Source: Valencia hispanica
Lineage: Eukaryota; Chordata; Actinopteri; Cyprinodontiformes; Valenciidae
Assembly (NCBI GenBank): GCA_963556495.2
Contig: OY747723.1
Span: 13,300,501 to 13,364,500 of the forward strand
Direction of reading: 5' to 3'
DNA length: 64,000 bases
Part shown: positions 24,796 to 36,232 of the stretch, piece by piece
How the letters are laid out: every line of letters starts with the position of its first letter
Numbering within the stretch: the stretch's first letter is position 1
Translations under genes and position numbers: made by a program
Notes under the pieces: model-generated
Told to the model about the DNA's origin: nothing
Database searches by the model: none
What the model saw: only the letters and a program-made list of their open reading frames with translations

Positions 24796-24965
24796 ACGGA
24801 GCTCAGTGAGGACGGGACAAGTTATTGAAACGGAGGAGCCTCGGAGCGCGGCCGCGGGTAGGTGTTTGGAAAAGAGGTGGGGGGCACTGTGTGTGTGTGT
24901 GTCTGTGCTTTCTGACGATGAAAACGGTCAGCCGCTGGAAGGGACGCCGCCGCCTGTGGAAGTAA
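24550..24965 (+). promoter_or_regulatory. CpG-island promoter and non-coding first exon, b3galt1 candidate
   Basis: The only strongly GC- and CpG-rich block in the window. It has two inverted CCAAT boxes (ATTGG at 24608-24612 and 24646-24650), a GGGCGG GC box (24653-24658), CpG-dense sequence with GCGCGAG motifs, a GA microsatellite and a splice donor GCGG|GTAGGT after 24857. This fits a TATA-less promoter with transcription to the right and a 5' UTR exon ending at 24857. In vertebrates the gene after XIRP2 on the same strand is B3GALT1, which has non-coding 5' exons and one distant coding exon; that would explain the absence of coding sequence to the right. Promoter call is moderate; gene identity is synteny-based inference only. 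Confidence 0.55.
24750..24793 (+). repeat. (GA)n microsatellite in the putative 5' UTR
   Basis: About 20 tandem GA units inside the CpG island, upstream of the donor at 24858. GA tracts in promoters and 5' UTRs are common binding sites for GAGA-type factors; function here is unknown. Confidence 0.9.
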
Positions 24966-27304
24966 AACTGAGTTAAAACCCTGCTGCTTTGTTTAAGAAC
25001 ACGCCATTTGACCTTCGCCGGTTGCTTTAATCTGTATGCACTCTTTCCAGTTATTGTAATCAAATTGAACAATTGTGTTACTTATGCTAATATGTTTACC
25101 TTTTTTTTTTTTTTTTTGCTTATCTTTTTACTGATAACTACCATAAACTGCTGCCTATTGGAGCAACATAGTTAAGCCCTAGGATCACTGCCATACTTAA
25201 TCTGTCATTTTAAGAGCATGCCATCATTTAAACAAGCGTGTGGATCACTGATGCTGTACTTATTGTGTCAGAGGAAGATGGGGAAAAAAAAACAGTGAGG
25301 CAGTAAATCCATATAAGCAGATGGGAGCAAGCTGCCTTTTTATACTGCTGTGCACTTTGACGCTTAATATCAGTTTAAGTGATTTATCAGCGGCTCCAGG
25401 GTAGCTGTCGGAAATGGAAAGCTTGTGGATACGACCTTTGGTGACACGCCAGTCGTGGGGTCACAGGGATTCATGCTGTGAACAGAACAAAGAATCTCTT
25501 CCCAGAGATTTATCCCGACACCTCGAATGCCACGGATCTCCCTCCTACAGGTCCGGTCCTCCTTCTTTTATATGTATTATTTGGAATTACACCGCTCCTT
25601 GATGCGGTTACATCAATCCCTCTCCAGTCCTGGGGTAAAACCAGGGCAGGAGAGCTCGTCTGTTCCTTTTAAGCAACTGTTGCCTTACAACCGTAAAGAG
25701 GCAGCCTGGGTAGTTAACATTGGGCAGCCGTTGCCACAATACAGAGGCTAAAAAGAGAGAGAGAAATCCTGGAAGTATTAAAAAAACCAAAATCCACTGG
25801 AAATGTTCCCACACGTTTCTGCTTAGCGACCACAGACTTCAATGTATTTTATTGGGATTTTCTTAGACCAACCCCAAGGTGTCTGCGTTTGACTCAAATA
25901 CTTAAAAGACAGAAACGGGATGGAAAAAAAACAGCCTCGGATCCTAATAGCACCTCAGGGCGAAATGCAAACGGGGCGCCTTACAGGGTCTGCAACATAG
26001 TGCAGAATAAACATGCGAGAATCGTTTGCAGCCCCCCTTTTAACTTTGATACCCCTAAAAAAAGAAAGAAATACAACAAGCCACGTGTCAGTTTGTGTCT
26101 GCAAAGTCTTAATTTACATGACGAGATGTCGACATGTCGACGAGGTGTTGTTCTGTATCTGAAGTGATTTTTATTTTTATTTTTTTGAGCCCAAACTCCC
26201 AACAAATCATCTAGCATCCTGTGTCTGCCATCTCCCATCTGCTGGACATTCGAAAACGATAACCGCTGCCGGTCAATAAATCACCAATGCACCACCAGAA
26301 AGAGGTTTATGATCGTCCTCCAAAATCAATGGCTTCCACCCAGCTTAAAAAAAAATTAAAAAAAGGAGTCGTAGCACGAAATCACTATGAAACACTTCCT
26401 CCTGTGATCACGGTCCTTATATCTGTAAAAGCTCCGTTTACGGCCGCTGCGTTGCAGGCTAAATCTTATTGACATCCTGTGGGAGGAAGCCAGCTCCTGG
26501 GTTGCACGCGTAATACGCTTGGTTTTAACTCATTCAACCCTTTCACACGATGGGAGGGAGCTTTTAATTTGCGAAGGCACCCCCCCGCCTGTCTGAGTTC
26601 CGTAGCGACTAAAAGCATTGATCTTTTCCAGATATTCCACTTTAAATCATTTCACACAGTTCTCACACGGTGCACCGGATAGGAAATTGAAGGTGTATTT
26701 TTGGCTGAAGAAGAAAGAAAGGAAAAAAAAGGCCCCTTAGGCACAACCAGATTCTTTTTAATTACATCATATTTCAGTGCTGGAAATGATTGGGTTTCGA
26801 TTTATGGTCCAGCGTGAGGCCCTCCAAGATGAGATAAACCAGACGTGACATTGACGAATGGTGTTTGTAAAGACTGCGAAAGAAAAGTGGATTACCGGCA
26901 GGCTTATTAACTCGTTTCATAGTTTCAATGTACTTATGCTTTTGATGCCGCTTTTCTTGTCAGCTCGGTTTAATGGGAAAATCCGTCAGTTCGTAGATTG
27001 CTGTTGGTTACTGTTAGTGTGATGGCATTTGGGTGCCCTCGGGGGAACAGTACAGCATGGCTTGTCAAATGTCAGCTGTGTTTCTTTAGCCTGCTTTGGA
27101 AATTGCCACTTTATGAAGACTATCAGTTTGAATTTAGGCCCATTTTTCCTTTCACCCGTATTGGTTTCACATCATGCTTGGAATTAGTGTCAGTCACCAT
27201 TAAGCACAACGTAGAGTTTCCAAAATATGAGGGGCCTTAAATGCCAATTTGAAGCTACGGTCTGAGTCGACATTCATGGATTCCTCCTTGGTAAAATGAC
27301 ACAA
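24966..27304. other. Putative intron, no gene seen
   Basis: Follows the first-exon donor. Contains a T-run at 25101-25117 and a Tc1-like terminal phrase at about 25838-25880 ('atgtattttattgggatttt'). The 25390-27240 part looks single-copy and may hold conserved regulatory sequence, but nothing can be assigned by eye. Confidence 0.45.
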
Positions 27305-27434
27305 ATACGTTGTTGGGGAGAATATTCATTCCTCTTAAACCTTTCACATTTAGTCACAAACTTTACTGTATTCAACTGAGACATTATGTGATCGAAAAAC
27401 AGGAAGTAGTACATATTATTGAAGTGGAAAGAAT
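27305..27434 (+). mobile_element. Tc1-like left terminal region
   Basis: A diverged version of the Tc1 end: 'aatattcattcctcttaaac', 'cacatttagtcacaaacttt', 'ttatgtgatcgaaaaacagg' and 'attgaagtggaaag' appear in the normal order. It may be the left part of the relic whose 3' end is at 29250-29740, with later insertions between them. Confidence 0.5.
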
Positions 27435-28019
27435 TGTTGCAGTTTAACAATGTCTACAAGTTTTGTGGGTAGAATAGCATTTTTACTTCCCGTATGCTAT
27501 ACTCATTCATTTTCGGGTAAAATCTTTCTTTTTACATAATTGGAAAGCTCCGATTCTTGTGATTCCAACGACGTATGCCAATCAAGGATACAATGTACGC
27601 TTTTGCCAAAGCACTCAGAAAGCAAAGTAATCTACAACTCACCGGCCGAAGCCTCATATCCTTGACAGAACAGAGCCATCGCGAACAAAAACGGTATTTT
27701 TACATCCACAAGGGTCTAGTTAATGTACTCAAATAAAATAGTTCATCCACAACAAGTCTTACATCCGCAATCCAACATAATCTGCCGGTGAAAACCCTTG
27801 TTAAATACCTTCCTTGCGTGTATTTCTCACAATGTTTTCATCGCAACTACCCATAGCTTGCTCATTTTAGCCTAAAACTTACACAGCACCCTACCAGAGA
27901 CGCAAGCTTTTGATCGACACCTTACTTGATCCGTTAGGTGAAGGGTTACCACGATCGACTGTGGGGTAAGAGGTGGGTGAAAAGAAGACTTATCAAATAC
28001 CCAATGGAATTCTCTAAAT

Positions 28020-28765
28020 CAGTGTTTCTCAAACTTTTTTTATCATTCCACGCACTTTGGACAAAGGAGCATACACAAGCCCCCCATGCTTTTATCGCCC
28101 CAACAGAATGGTGACCACGCCTGATTTTTAAAGTGTTTTATTTATTTAAATAGCCGAGTTAGTCTACAAGTTTTTAAGGGTATAAATTAGTTGGAAAAAG
28201 GGGTTGCGCACTGGTATAAAACCGGCTCAGAAATATATGCTGTCAGTAGTTGCTACATGTAGAACTTCAGCTCACAGTTGGAGAAAATAAAAGTTGTAGT
28301 TTTATCAAATTTACAAAGCTTTTAAAAATACAAAATAAAAAAAATAAAAAAAAAGAGCAAGATACTCATCCCTGTATTTCCTCCGTGGTTGACCGTGTGA
28401 CTTCTCTGACTCTGAAACGTTCCCTGATCTTTTTAGATATTTGTCCATTTTGTAGATGGAATCTCTGATAATGCAGCTACTTCAGCTTGTTTTGTTCTGC
28501 TGCGATATATTCCGACATCAAACTCCCAGCCCGATGTTCCAGGTCCCGGTTCTGTTTACAATGATGATCACAATTGCTATTTTATTTGAGTGTGTTTATT
28601 TTTGTGAGGGGAGGGAGTTGGTTGATTTACTTTACAGTGCAGTGAAACATTTACAACGATTGAATTTAGGGGGAAAAACAATTTAAATCCCATTGATGTC
28701 ACGCCCCACCTGCAATACCTCTGCGCCCCACTAGTGGGGCTCGCCCCATAGTTTGAGAAACACTG
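28020..28765. mobile_element. hAT-type DNA element with 8-bp target duplication
   Basis: Perfect terminal inverted repeats CAGTGTTTCTCAAACT at both ends, directly flanked by an identical 8-bp repeat CTCTAAAT (28012-28019 and 28766-28773). The 8-bp duplication and CAGTG...CACTG termini identify a hAT superfamily insertion (the terminus resembles Charlie/MER5-type ends). The 746-bp interior has no transposase. It includes a 72-codon frame at 28250-28468 without recognisable features. Confidence 0.9.
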
Positions 28766-29239
28766 CTCTAAATGATGGACGGGCTTTGTGACAGGACTTG
28801 TGTGTAGGAGTGCGTAAAATGACTTCTTCGATGCAAATGTTGGTCTATTACGCACTGTTGCGTAAGAGATTATTTAGACAACGTGGTGAAACCCACTTCC
28901 AAAACGAAATACACCGTTGTGGAAGCTGTGGAGTTTTGTTTGACAAGAGACTGTTATGATTCTGATGATTTAAAAAAAAATCTGAGAATGACAGTGATGT
29001 GTAATGCCTTTACTCTGTAGAGGATGCATCTTCTGCCACACTTTTGGGATGCCTTGAACTTTTGTTAGAGAAACATGAGCAAAATACTCATTTTTTGGTT
29101 TATTACTGTTACATTTGGCGAGGGTCACAAGGATACTTAAAGCTGTAAGCCCAGCACTCCATGCTAAAGCCACGTTTAAGGGTTGTATTTTTAGAAAATA
29201 AATAGTGTGCGTTTTCAAAAACCATTTTGGGCGAAACCA

Positions 29240-29738
29240 GTAGGAATATTGAGGAGTTAGAACGTCCCAGTCAGAGTCCAGACCCAAGTTCAATTGAGAA
29301 TCCATGTCAACACTAGAATGTAACTCAGATGTTCTTAAACCAATCTGACTGACCTTGAAGGATGGGTAAGAATTTCAATCTCTAAATGTGCAAAACTGGT
29401 AAAGACACCAAGACCTTTCAGGTGTAATTGAAGAGAAAGGTGGTTCTAGAAGGTATGAAAGGCGTTGGATTTTATCTAGAGGAGCCATTAGGTGACTTCT
29501 GAAGGCAGTTGGTTGGATAAAAATTTAGTCATCAGAGTAAAGGGGCTGAATGCACCTTCCAGATGTGTATTTGTAAAATTAATAAAAAATTACACATCCT
29601 TTTCCTTCCACCTGACAATAATGCGCTTCTTTGTGATAGGCTATCACATACAATCCTATTAACTTACATTGATGCTTGTGAGTGGTAACATGGAAAAAAT
29701 ATGAAAGTGGTGTGAATCCTTTTGCAAGGTACTTGCAA
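29240..29738 (+). pseudogene. Tc1-like transposase 3' end and right terminal repeat
   Basis: Sequence such as 'cagtcagagtccagacccaagttcaattgagaat' corresponds to the SPDLNPIEN region of Tc1 transposase. It is followed by a recognisable 'tctaaatgtgcaaaactggtaaagac' and 'gaagagaaaggtggttctag' order. The right terminal region 'tgtgaatccttttgcaaggt' is at 29712-29731. Frames are broken throughout. Confidence 0.75.
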
Positions 29739-29740
29739 TA

Positions 29741-32460
29741 GACTGTCAAGGTGGCAAATAATAAAAACTGTGGAAGATAAACTAAAAAATACTCCCTTTA
29801 AATTGTCAGTTTGTCTTATTTAATTAACAATTTAACACAGCCGTTGAATCTTACAAGACCATCATGAAGACGCCGGCATTCCCGTTGAGTTTCAGATAAG
29901 ATTGATTTTATTCGCTCATATTTAAAAAAAAAACAACAACTGGCATATTGCTGGCATTGAATATTAGATAGCTCCTGAAATATAACACCCTACCAAATAT
30001 TGCACCAATAAAGCACGTTGCAATTGCAATGTCGCAAGCCCTTGAAGTTTGGTAACATGTCCAGGTAAAGAGAAACTACCATTAGATTTTTGATTAGAAC
30101 AAAAATCACTTGAATATCAAGCTTGTGTGTGCAACTGTATGTCACATTTTATCTAATTATTCCACGGTGGATTGAAATGGATCACTAAAAGTGGCTGTTA
30201 GCAAAACTTTTACTAAAACACCAAAACACCAGAACAACTTGGCCTCCATTGAAGATAGTGAGTTTAATTTGTAGTAGGATGCATTTATTTTATTGTCATT
30301 TTATTTAGTGCTCTCTGCAGACCAATAATCTGATTCCTCTAGAGAAAAACCAAACAGAGCATCTCAACAGTTTAGTGCTTATCTGACTTTAACCTCAAAT
30401 TGCTGATTCTGTTACTAGAGCAACGGCAAGTAGGGGGATATATTTCTTTGGTGAACGGGTGTTTGGTTTGAAGATTTACTCTTAGAAAACTTTATCGCAA
30501 AATCCTCTGCTTAGCTGCTTAGCCGGTAATTGGTTAGTTGGAATATCAAATAAACGATCTTTCAATCAATAAATGCAACATCCCTCCTGATAACGGCAAC
30601 ACTCTTCAGTGTAAAAGTTATTACTAAGGATAAATCAAAGTTGACTTACTCTTAGTGTCATAGAGAAACTTAAAAGTCAAGTCAGATAGGTGCATTTAAA
30701 AGCATTTTTTATTTTTTACAAAATCAAAACATATTGAAAGTTTGTGAGGGAAAGAGAGAGCAAGATTTTCAAACGATAACAGGAAGGCTAAACGTTGTTC
30801 TGCTGCATCTCTTTAAGCGTTCAACCTCTTTCTGTGTTGGAAAATGCAAAATTTGGAAATAACAGACTAACCCTTTATTTTTCGGAAACTGTTGCCAGCT
30901 TTTTGAACGTCGCAGTGAAAGTAGGGGTTAACGTTCTCTAGGTATGAACACAGAGACGGCTGTTTTAGCGATGCTAGCCACGTCTATCCCTAATATATAA
31001 CGTTTATATTTAAGAAGAAATGGAATCGGATAAAATTGATATCAGCAGGTCAAAGCTTTCTAAAAAAAACTGTCGATTAGAAATTGGTTCACAAATTGGT
31101 TCTGATCGGTGCATCTCTAAATAAAATAAATAGAACAACGAGGAGCGTACCCCCACAGTCTTAACTAGCTGAATCCAGTCTTTTCAGTACCTGCTGGGAA
31201 CAGGGAAGAGGATTAGAAAGAGTTGTCGAACAAATAATTTCTCCAAGATTCAGTTTGGCCGTCTGCTGTTGTCTTCAAAGGACTCATCCGCAAAGGCAGT
31301 CCTGCATTTTAATGAAGTCATCTGCAATTCAAATCATTGTATCAGTGAAAAAATCTTTTAGATTCTTTCCCAAAGAAGCCCAACAGAAGCGAGATTCTCT
31401 GATTCCGTTTCTGTTACAGATAGCAGGAGACCGCGTCTTCGGTTTCTGAGGTCTCGGTTTTAGCCTGGCCCTGGCGGTGGCGTCTGTCTCTGCTTCCTTT
31501 CTTTCTCCGAGGGTGTTTCGCTGGCTCTCGCATCAACGTGCTCTGACCCGATGCCGTTCACCCGCACCCCCTCCCCTCCCCGCTCTGCCCTCGCTGCTTC
31601 TGTCCTGCTGCTCTCTGGGAGCATCTCTGTGCAGCCAGCTTCAGAAACCAGCGCTGGATTTTTATTTTTTTATTTTTTTTCATATGGGTCTGTGACCGTC
31701 GTCCAAACTTTATTGGATCATCTGATAATCTTTTTTGGCTGGAGCCTAGCCACACGCCCCCACCCACCCCGCCTCTGCAAATGACTGTGCAGGCGCAGAT
31801 GATGGATTCATATCCAACAGCGCCACGCTGGGATCACACGGATTCTTCTTTACCCACCAATCCTTTCAACTGGACATGAATGAAACTGTAAACATCCCGG
31901 TGATTTGTTCTCACTTTTAGATGTACTCACCAAACGAGTCACTAAAAATAACACGTCGCCCTTATTATTAATTTGTCTTTATTATACCCAATATCTCTAA
32001 TACTTGCCAATCGGGGGTAAGCAGTTTTTATCCCGAATGCTGGTCTTTTTTTCTTTTTTTTTTACCTTTGAGTGTTTTTCTGCACAGATGTAAGACAATC
32101 ATGCTGTTGTTGATATCAGTTATTTAAACTTGTGGACCGCTTTCCAGTAATCTGATGATTAGAATGCAAAATCAGTGCTTTACATAACACCAGACTGGGT
32201 GGCGGCATAAGGAGGGGTAAAAAGGAAGCACGTCCTCTATCATTTTTTTTTTTACGGGTTCTACGTGTCACACAGGACATAATGAAAGCAATATAGTCTT
32301 TACCAGGTTCTAAAATGATTTACCTGTAACCCCAAGTTTATAAAACACAGATTCATCATGTCATTATGTATTGAACCAAATCGAAAGCTAAAATAGAAAG
32401 GTTTAAGGGAAGAGAAATAACTACACTTTAGTGGCTTTTTCTTTAAATATGAAATAAACG
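29741..32460. other. Putative intron, no gene seen
   Basis: AT-rich. About 30765-30985 resembles 33150-33360 (see repeat entry). The segment 31440-31800 is richer in GC and C/T-rich but has no convincing exon. Short frames there lack family features. Confidence 0.45.
30765..30985 (+). repeat. Diverged dispersed repeat, copy A
   Basis: Shares an ordered series of short matches with 33150-33360: 'gataacaggaaggctaaacg', a 'ttggaaaa' block, 'gttctctag', and 'ctgctgttttag'-like sequence. Same orientation. Family unknown. Confidence 0.35.
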
Positions 32461-32463
32461 CCA

Positions 32464-32820
32464 ACTACGGATGTTCGATATTATTGGCATTAAAATGTAA
32501 TATCAAAAATTGTATTGGTTTTTGCTTTTTTTTTATGACAAAACTTTTAGGCCTTATTTTCATACCATGCACATATTATACTTCAAACTTTGCAGCTACT
32601 CCTCCTTTCGCTCAAAATATGACCGATCCGAGGTATAGTTTCTGAGATATTTTTTTTGTTTATATCCAATAAATGAAATATATCCTGTGGCTTCTGTATT
32701 TCTGAGCCAACTTTGAACGTTTAGGTAGATGTCTATCGGTTAATATCGGTATTAGACATTAAGATTTAGGCTATATCGGCTGTCGGTAAAAAACAAAAAG
32801 CTGATCTCGAACATCTCTAG
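32464..32820. mobile_element. hAT-like MITE with degraded inverted ends
   Basis: Left end CTACGGATGTTCGATAT and right end (reverse complement) CTAGAGATGTTCGAGAT form a 17-bp imperfect inverted repeat. The ends enclose 'atatcggt'-type subterminal motifs common in fish elements with this terminus. No target duplication survives, so the class is tentative. Confidence 0.55.
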
Positions 32821-33149
32821 TGAAAATCTCTAGAAAAGCTGTTTGTTGGGAGGACACAGTTTAACTCAATGCCAGGGCAAAAAGACATCACCATTAACTG
32901 AGAAAAGAAACAGTTGTTGCTCATAAATCTGGGAAGGGTTATGAGGTAATTTCTTAACTGCCTGGAGCAGACATGAAATTCTAAGATTGGTTGGTGGGTA
33001 GAATCGTCCGTTTTCCATCCAGGCGGACCTTTGCCAAAGCTGTTTAAAGGAAACTTTCTATGACGTGTCTGTGGTTCATTCAGAGAGCCTTTCTCTCTTC
33101 AGCCTTCCTGTTATCTACAAAAGAGAGCAGATAACCCTGTTACTTGTGA

Positions 33150-33360
33150 GAGCAGATAACAGAAAGGCTAAACGGAGTATGGAGAAGTTGCTTGTTTTAT
33201 CCCTTTTCCCTTTTACCCTCCATCTGTCTTGAAAGATGCTGGGTTGGAAAAAATTTTTGCAGCCTTTCCAAAAGCTCTCCGTAAATTAAGGTTTGCATTC
33301 TCTAGCAAATACACACCGCACAACTGCTGTTTTAGTAATAATAGGCATGCTAAGCACAGT
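33150..33360 (+). repeat. Diverged dispersed repeat, copy B
   Basis: Counterpart of 30765-30985. It begins 'gataacagaaaggctaaacg' at about 33156. Preceded by a short local duplication of 'gagagcagataac' at 33123-33165. Unknown family. Confidence 0.35.
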
Positions 33361-33689
33361 TCTCACTAATACATAATTCTAGGTGGGAAATCTCAAAGCT
33401 TTAAAAAAGACAGAAACCTCAGGTGACTAGGACTTACATTTTTAATAAAAAAAAATCTAATCTTCAAAACAGCAACCATATCATACCCAGGCGCTACCAG
33501 GTTGAGCTAACCCCCCTCACACTCTTCTGTGTGGAAGTTGTTACAGAAGGAAAAAGATTTAAAGTATCAATAAGGTGTTTAAAAAATAAAATCAGATGAG
33601 GCATAAAAGGTGTCAGAAGTGATTTTAAAAATGATGATATATATCTGATCAATGAATCTCTAATTTGAAATCCATTATTTTAGAAGATT

Positions 33690-33800
33690 GTTCACAAATA
33701 GCCTAGGAACGCTGCCAGTTTTCCCAGAAGCTTGTTCATCCAGAGGAGCTGGTGCCTATCACCAGTGGTCATTGGGCGAGAGGTGGGGTACACCCGGAAC
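33690..33800. repeat. Fragment of a fish interspersed repeat
   Basis: Contains 'ggtcattgggcgagaggtggggtacaccc' (about 33767-33795), a phrase that recurs in teleost interspersed repeats ahead of 'tggacaggtcgcc'. The rest of the element is missing. I cannot assign a family. Confidence 0.4.
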
Positions 33801-34084
33801 TGAGAAATGATGTTCCAGGTGTGTGTGACTTGACCTCTGTCAATTGTGTTATTGTTTGTTTCAAAAAAAAACACCTCACCATGACTTCTTAGTTTGCTCA
33901 AATTTACGATCTCTATTTTAAAAGTCCCATTCCTTTCAAAGATCTTGGAGAAAGTCGTTTCTATCCAGTTGAATGTGTTTTTTTTTTTTGGGACACTAAT
34001 GGCATTGTTGAGGTTTTGCAGTCTGATCTTAAACATTTCGATTGCACTAAAGCGGCGCTTTTAAGGATTTTTATTTCCATCCGT

Positions 34085-35165
34085 TTAACAAAATATTCTG
34101 GAAGCTACTGTAGCATTGGATACTGTAGACCGCAGTTCTCTTTTCTCTCGTTTGGAACACTGGATTCGTTCCTGTTTAAGTGACAGAACGTTTACTGTTA
34201 ATATTGAATAATTTCTGTCCACCTCAGCCCCTCTGTTTTGCGGAGTGTTCCTCAGGGCTCAATTCTTGGTCCTCCTCTTTTGTAACTGCTCCCTTTAGGC
34301 ACTATTTTTAGAAGACACAGGATCTCCTTTCGCTGTTAACCAGACGGCTGCCGAATTTATCTGCCTCTAACCCCTAATATTCCATGCTCCATCCAAACCC
34401 GTTTAAATTGCCTTGAATTCAAATTGGTTCTGAATTATTTGGGGTACAAAGAAAGCAAAACGGGGTTTATTTTATTCAGGACCAATAATACCTCACACAA
34501 CTCATTCATTTATTTGGGTTGGCTTAAGTTAAGCCAAATAGCAAAGCCAGTTTTGTCGAGGCATGACTTGGAGAGAATAATACACACCTTTATCTCAACT
34601 CGGCTTGACTATTGCGATCCACTTTCTACTAGTTTTAGTCAAGCATCCCTTTCATTGTCTGCAGCTTCCGTCTTTTAACTGGTCCACACTGACACCAACA
34701 CATCCAACCTCTCCTGTCCTCCCTTCATTGGCTTCCTGAACATCACAGTCCTAATGCCTAAATGGTCTTGCTCTTTCATACCTTTCAGATTTACTCCAGC
34801 CTCATCTTCCTTCGCAGGACCTCAGATCGGCCGACTAGCTGCTTTTAGCTGTCCCCAAAGAAACTAGACGGAAACTTAGAGGAGATGGAGCTTTTTCTGT
34901 TGTTGCTCCCAAACCTTGGAATATCTCTCCTTTGAATATTTCTGTTTTAAAGTCTCTTTAAAAAAAATGTCTTTTCAGTAGCTCCCTGCCCAGTTTGAGT
35001 TGGCCTGCTCTTTTTATTGTCTTTGTTCTATTTTTACTTGTGTTTCGATATTTTAGGTCTTGATTTTTATCTCTTTTTATTTGTCTTGTTTCTCAAGCAC
35101 TTTAGGCAAACCTTTTCTTTTTAACTGTACCTCATAAATAACATCGACTTGAATTTGCTCTTGCG
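34085..35165 (+). pseudogene. L2-like (Maui-type) LINE reverse-transcriptase relic
   Basis: Frame-broken non-LTR reverse transcriptase on the + strand. Recognisable pieces in order are VALDTVDRSSLFSRLEHWI (motif A region), GVPQGSILGPLLF (motif B), KLVLNYLG, and further on IIHTFISTRLDYCD (34580-34620). The last is typical of the post-RT region of L2-clade elements. Toward the end, 'aagcactttaggcaaacc...cataaataaca' resembles an L2 3' end at about 35095-35145. Multiple stops and frameshifts make it inactive. Confidence 0.8.
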
Positions 35166-35310
35166 AAGCAGACCTATGCAGTCTGACCTTGCAGTATTCC
35201 GAGGAACTGATGCATCTCGTAAATAAGGTTGAAATGGGCACATATGTTTGTCAAATCTGGACATTATTTTTACTTAGATTTTAGTGCCGTCTTCATTGTC
35301 GCCATGGTTT

Positions 35311-35462
35311 CTGTGTTTCCCAACCCTGCCCCAGAATGTTTTAGATGTTTCCTGCCTTCAGACGATTGCAGTTCAGCATAAGCCTGTTAATCAGCCTGAA
35401 GCAGGGTGACATCTAAAACATGCAGGGCAGTGTGCCTTGAGGAGCAGGGTTGAAAAACACTG
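35311..35462. mobile_element. Small hAT-like MITE
   Basis: Inverted ends CTGTGTTTCCCAACCCTG and (reverse complement) CAGTGTTTTTCAACCCTG bracket 152 bp. The interior carries 'aaacatgcagggcagtgtgccttgaggag', which parallels the MITE at 40780-40981. No target duplication is clear. Confidence 0.65.
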
Positions 35463-35802
35463 ATTTTAAATAATTCAGAGAAAAGTTGGACTTTTGTAAG
35501 GACAGCATGTAATTCACAGTCCAGTCTGATGGAAATGAAAAATATCACACATCCAGCATGATTTCTAATTTAAATTCAGTCCAGGAAACGAAGTGCTCAG
35601 GTACGCAGAGATCTGTAGCTGCAGACTGTTTAAACCTTCTTCTTTTGGACTTTTATTTAACCAGGCAGGACCGATTAGTAACAATGTATTATTTACAGCT
35701 GCAGCCTGACAGAATGTCTCAGGGAAAACAGAAAAGAAGGCAAAACATAACCCAGTGGACTATTATTTAATACCTAAGCCTCTTATATTTATGCCACCGT
35801 AA

Positions 35803-36232
35803 TGATACAGTTTTGAATAGCCACCCCACACCATTACTGACCTACTGCCAAACTGGTCATTCTGGAGGATGTTGCAGGCAGCAGAACGTTCTCCGCGGCG
35901 TCTCCAGACTCGTCTGTCATGGAGTCATTTTGCAGGGCTCTGGCAGTGCTCCTCCTGTTCCTCCTTGCACAAAGGCGGAGGTAGCGGTCCTGCTGCTGGG
36001 TCGTTGCCCTCCTACGGCCTCCTCCATGTCTCCACGTTCTGGACACTACGCGGACAGACACAGAAAACCTTCTTGCCACAGCGCGCATTGATGTGCCATC
36101 CTGGATGAGCTTCTCTACCTGGGCCACTTGTGTGTCAGTGTTTCTTCCTAAGTGGACAGTTTGATTTCCCAGAAGTGTGATTGACAGTTACGTTGTGTTG
36201 TTTAAGTGTTCCCTTTAAAGTTTTGAGCACCG
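35803..36232 (-). pseudogene. Internally deleted Tc1/mariner element with HTH remnant
   Basis: The minus-strand frame 36127-35834 begins with a transposase N-terminal helix-turn-helix: [21 protein letters not shown], then [13 protein letters not shown] and [15 protein letters not shown]. After that the frame jumps to unrelated-looking residues, consistent with deletion of the middle of the gene. The + strand right end 'gtgtttcttcctaagtggac' to 'ttttgagcaccgt' matches the terminal region of this common fish family. Confidence 0.8.
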
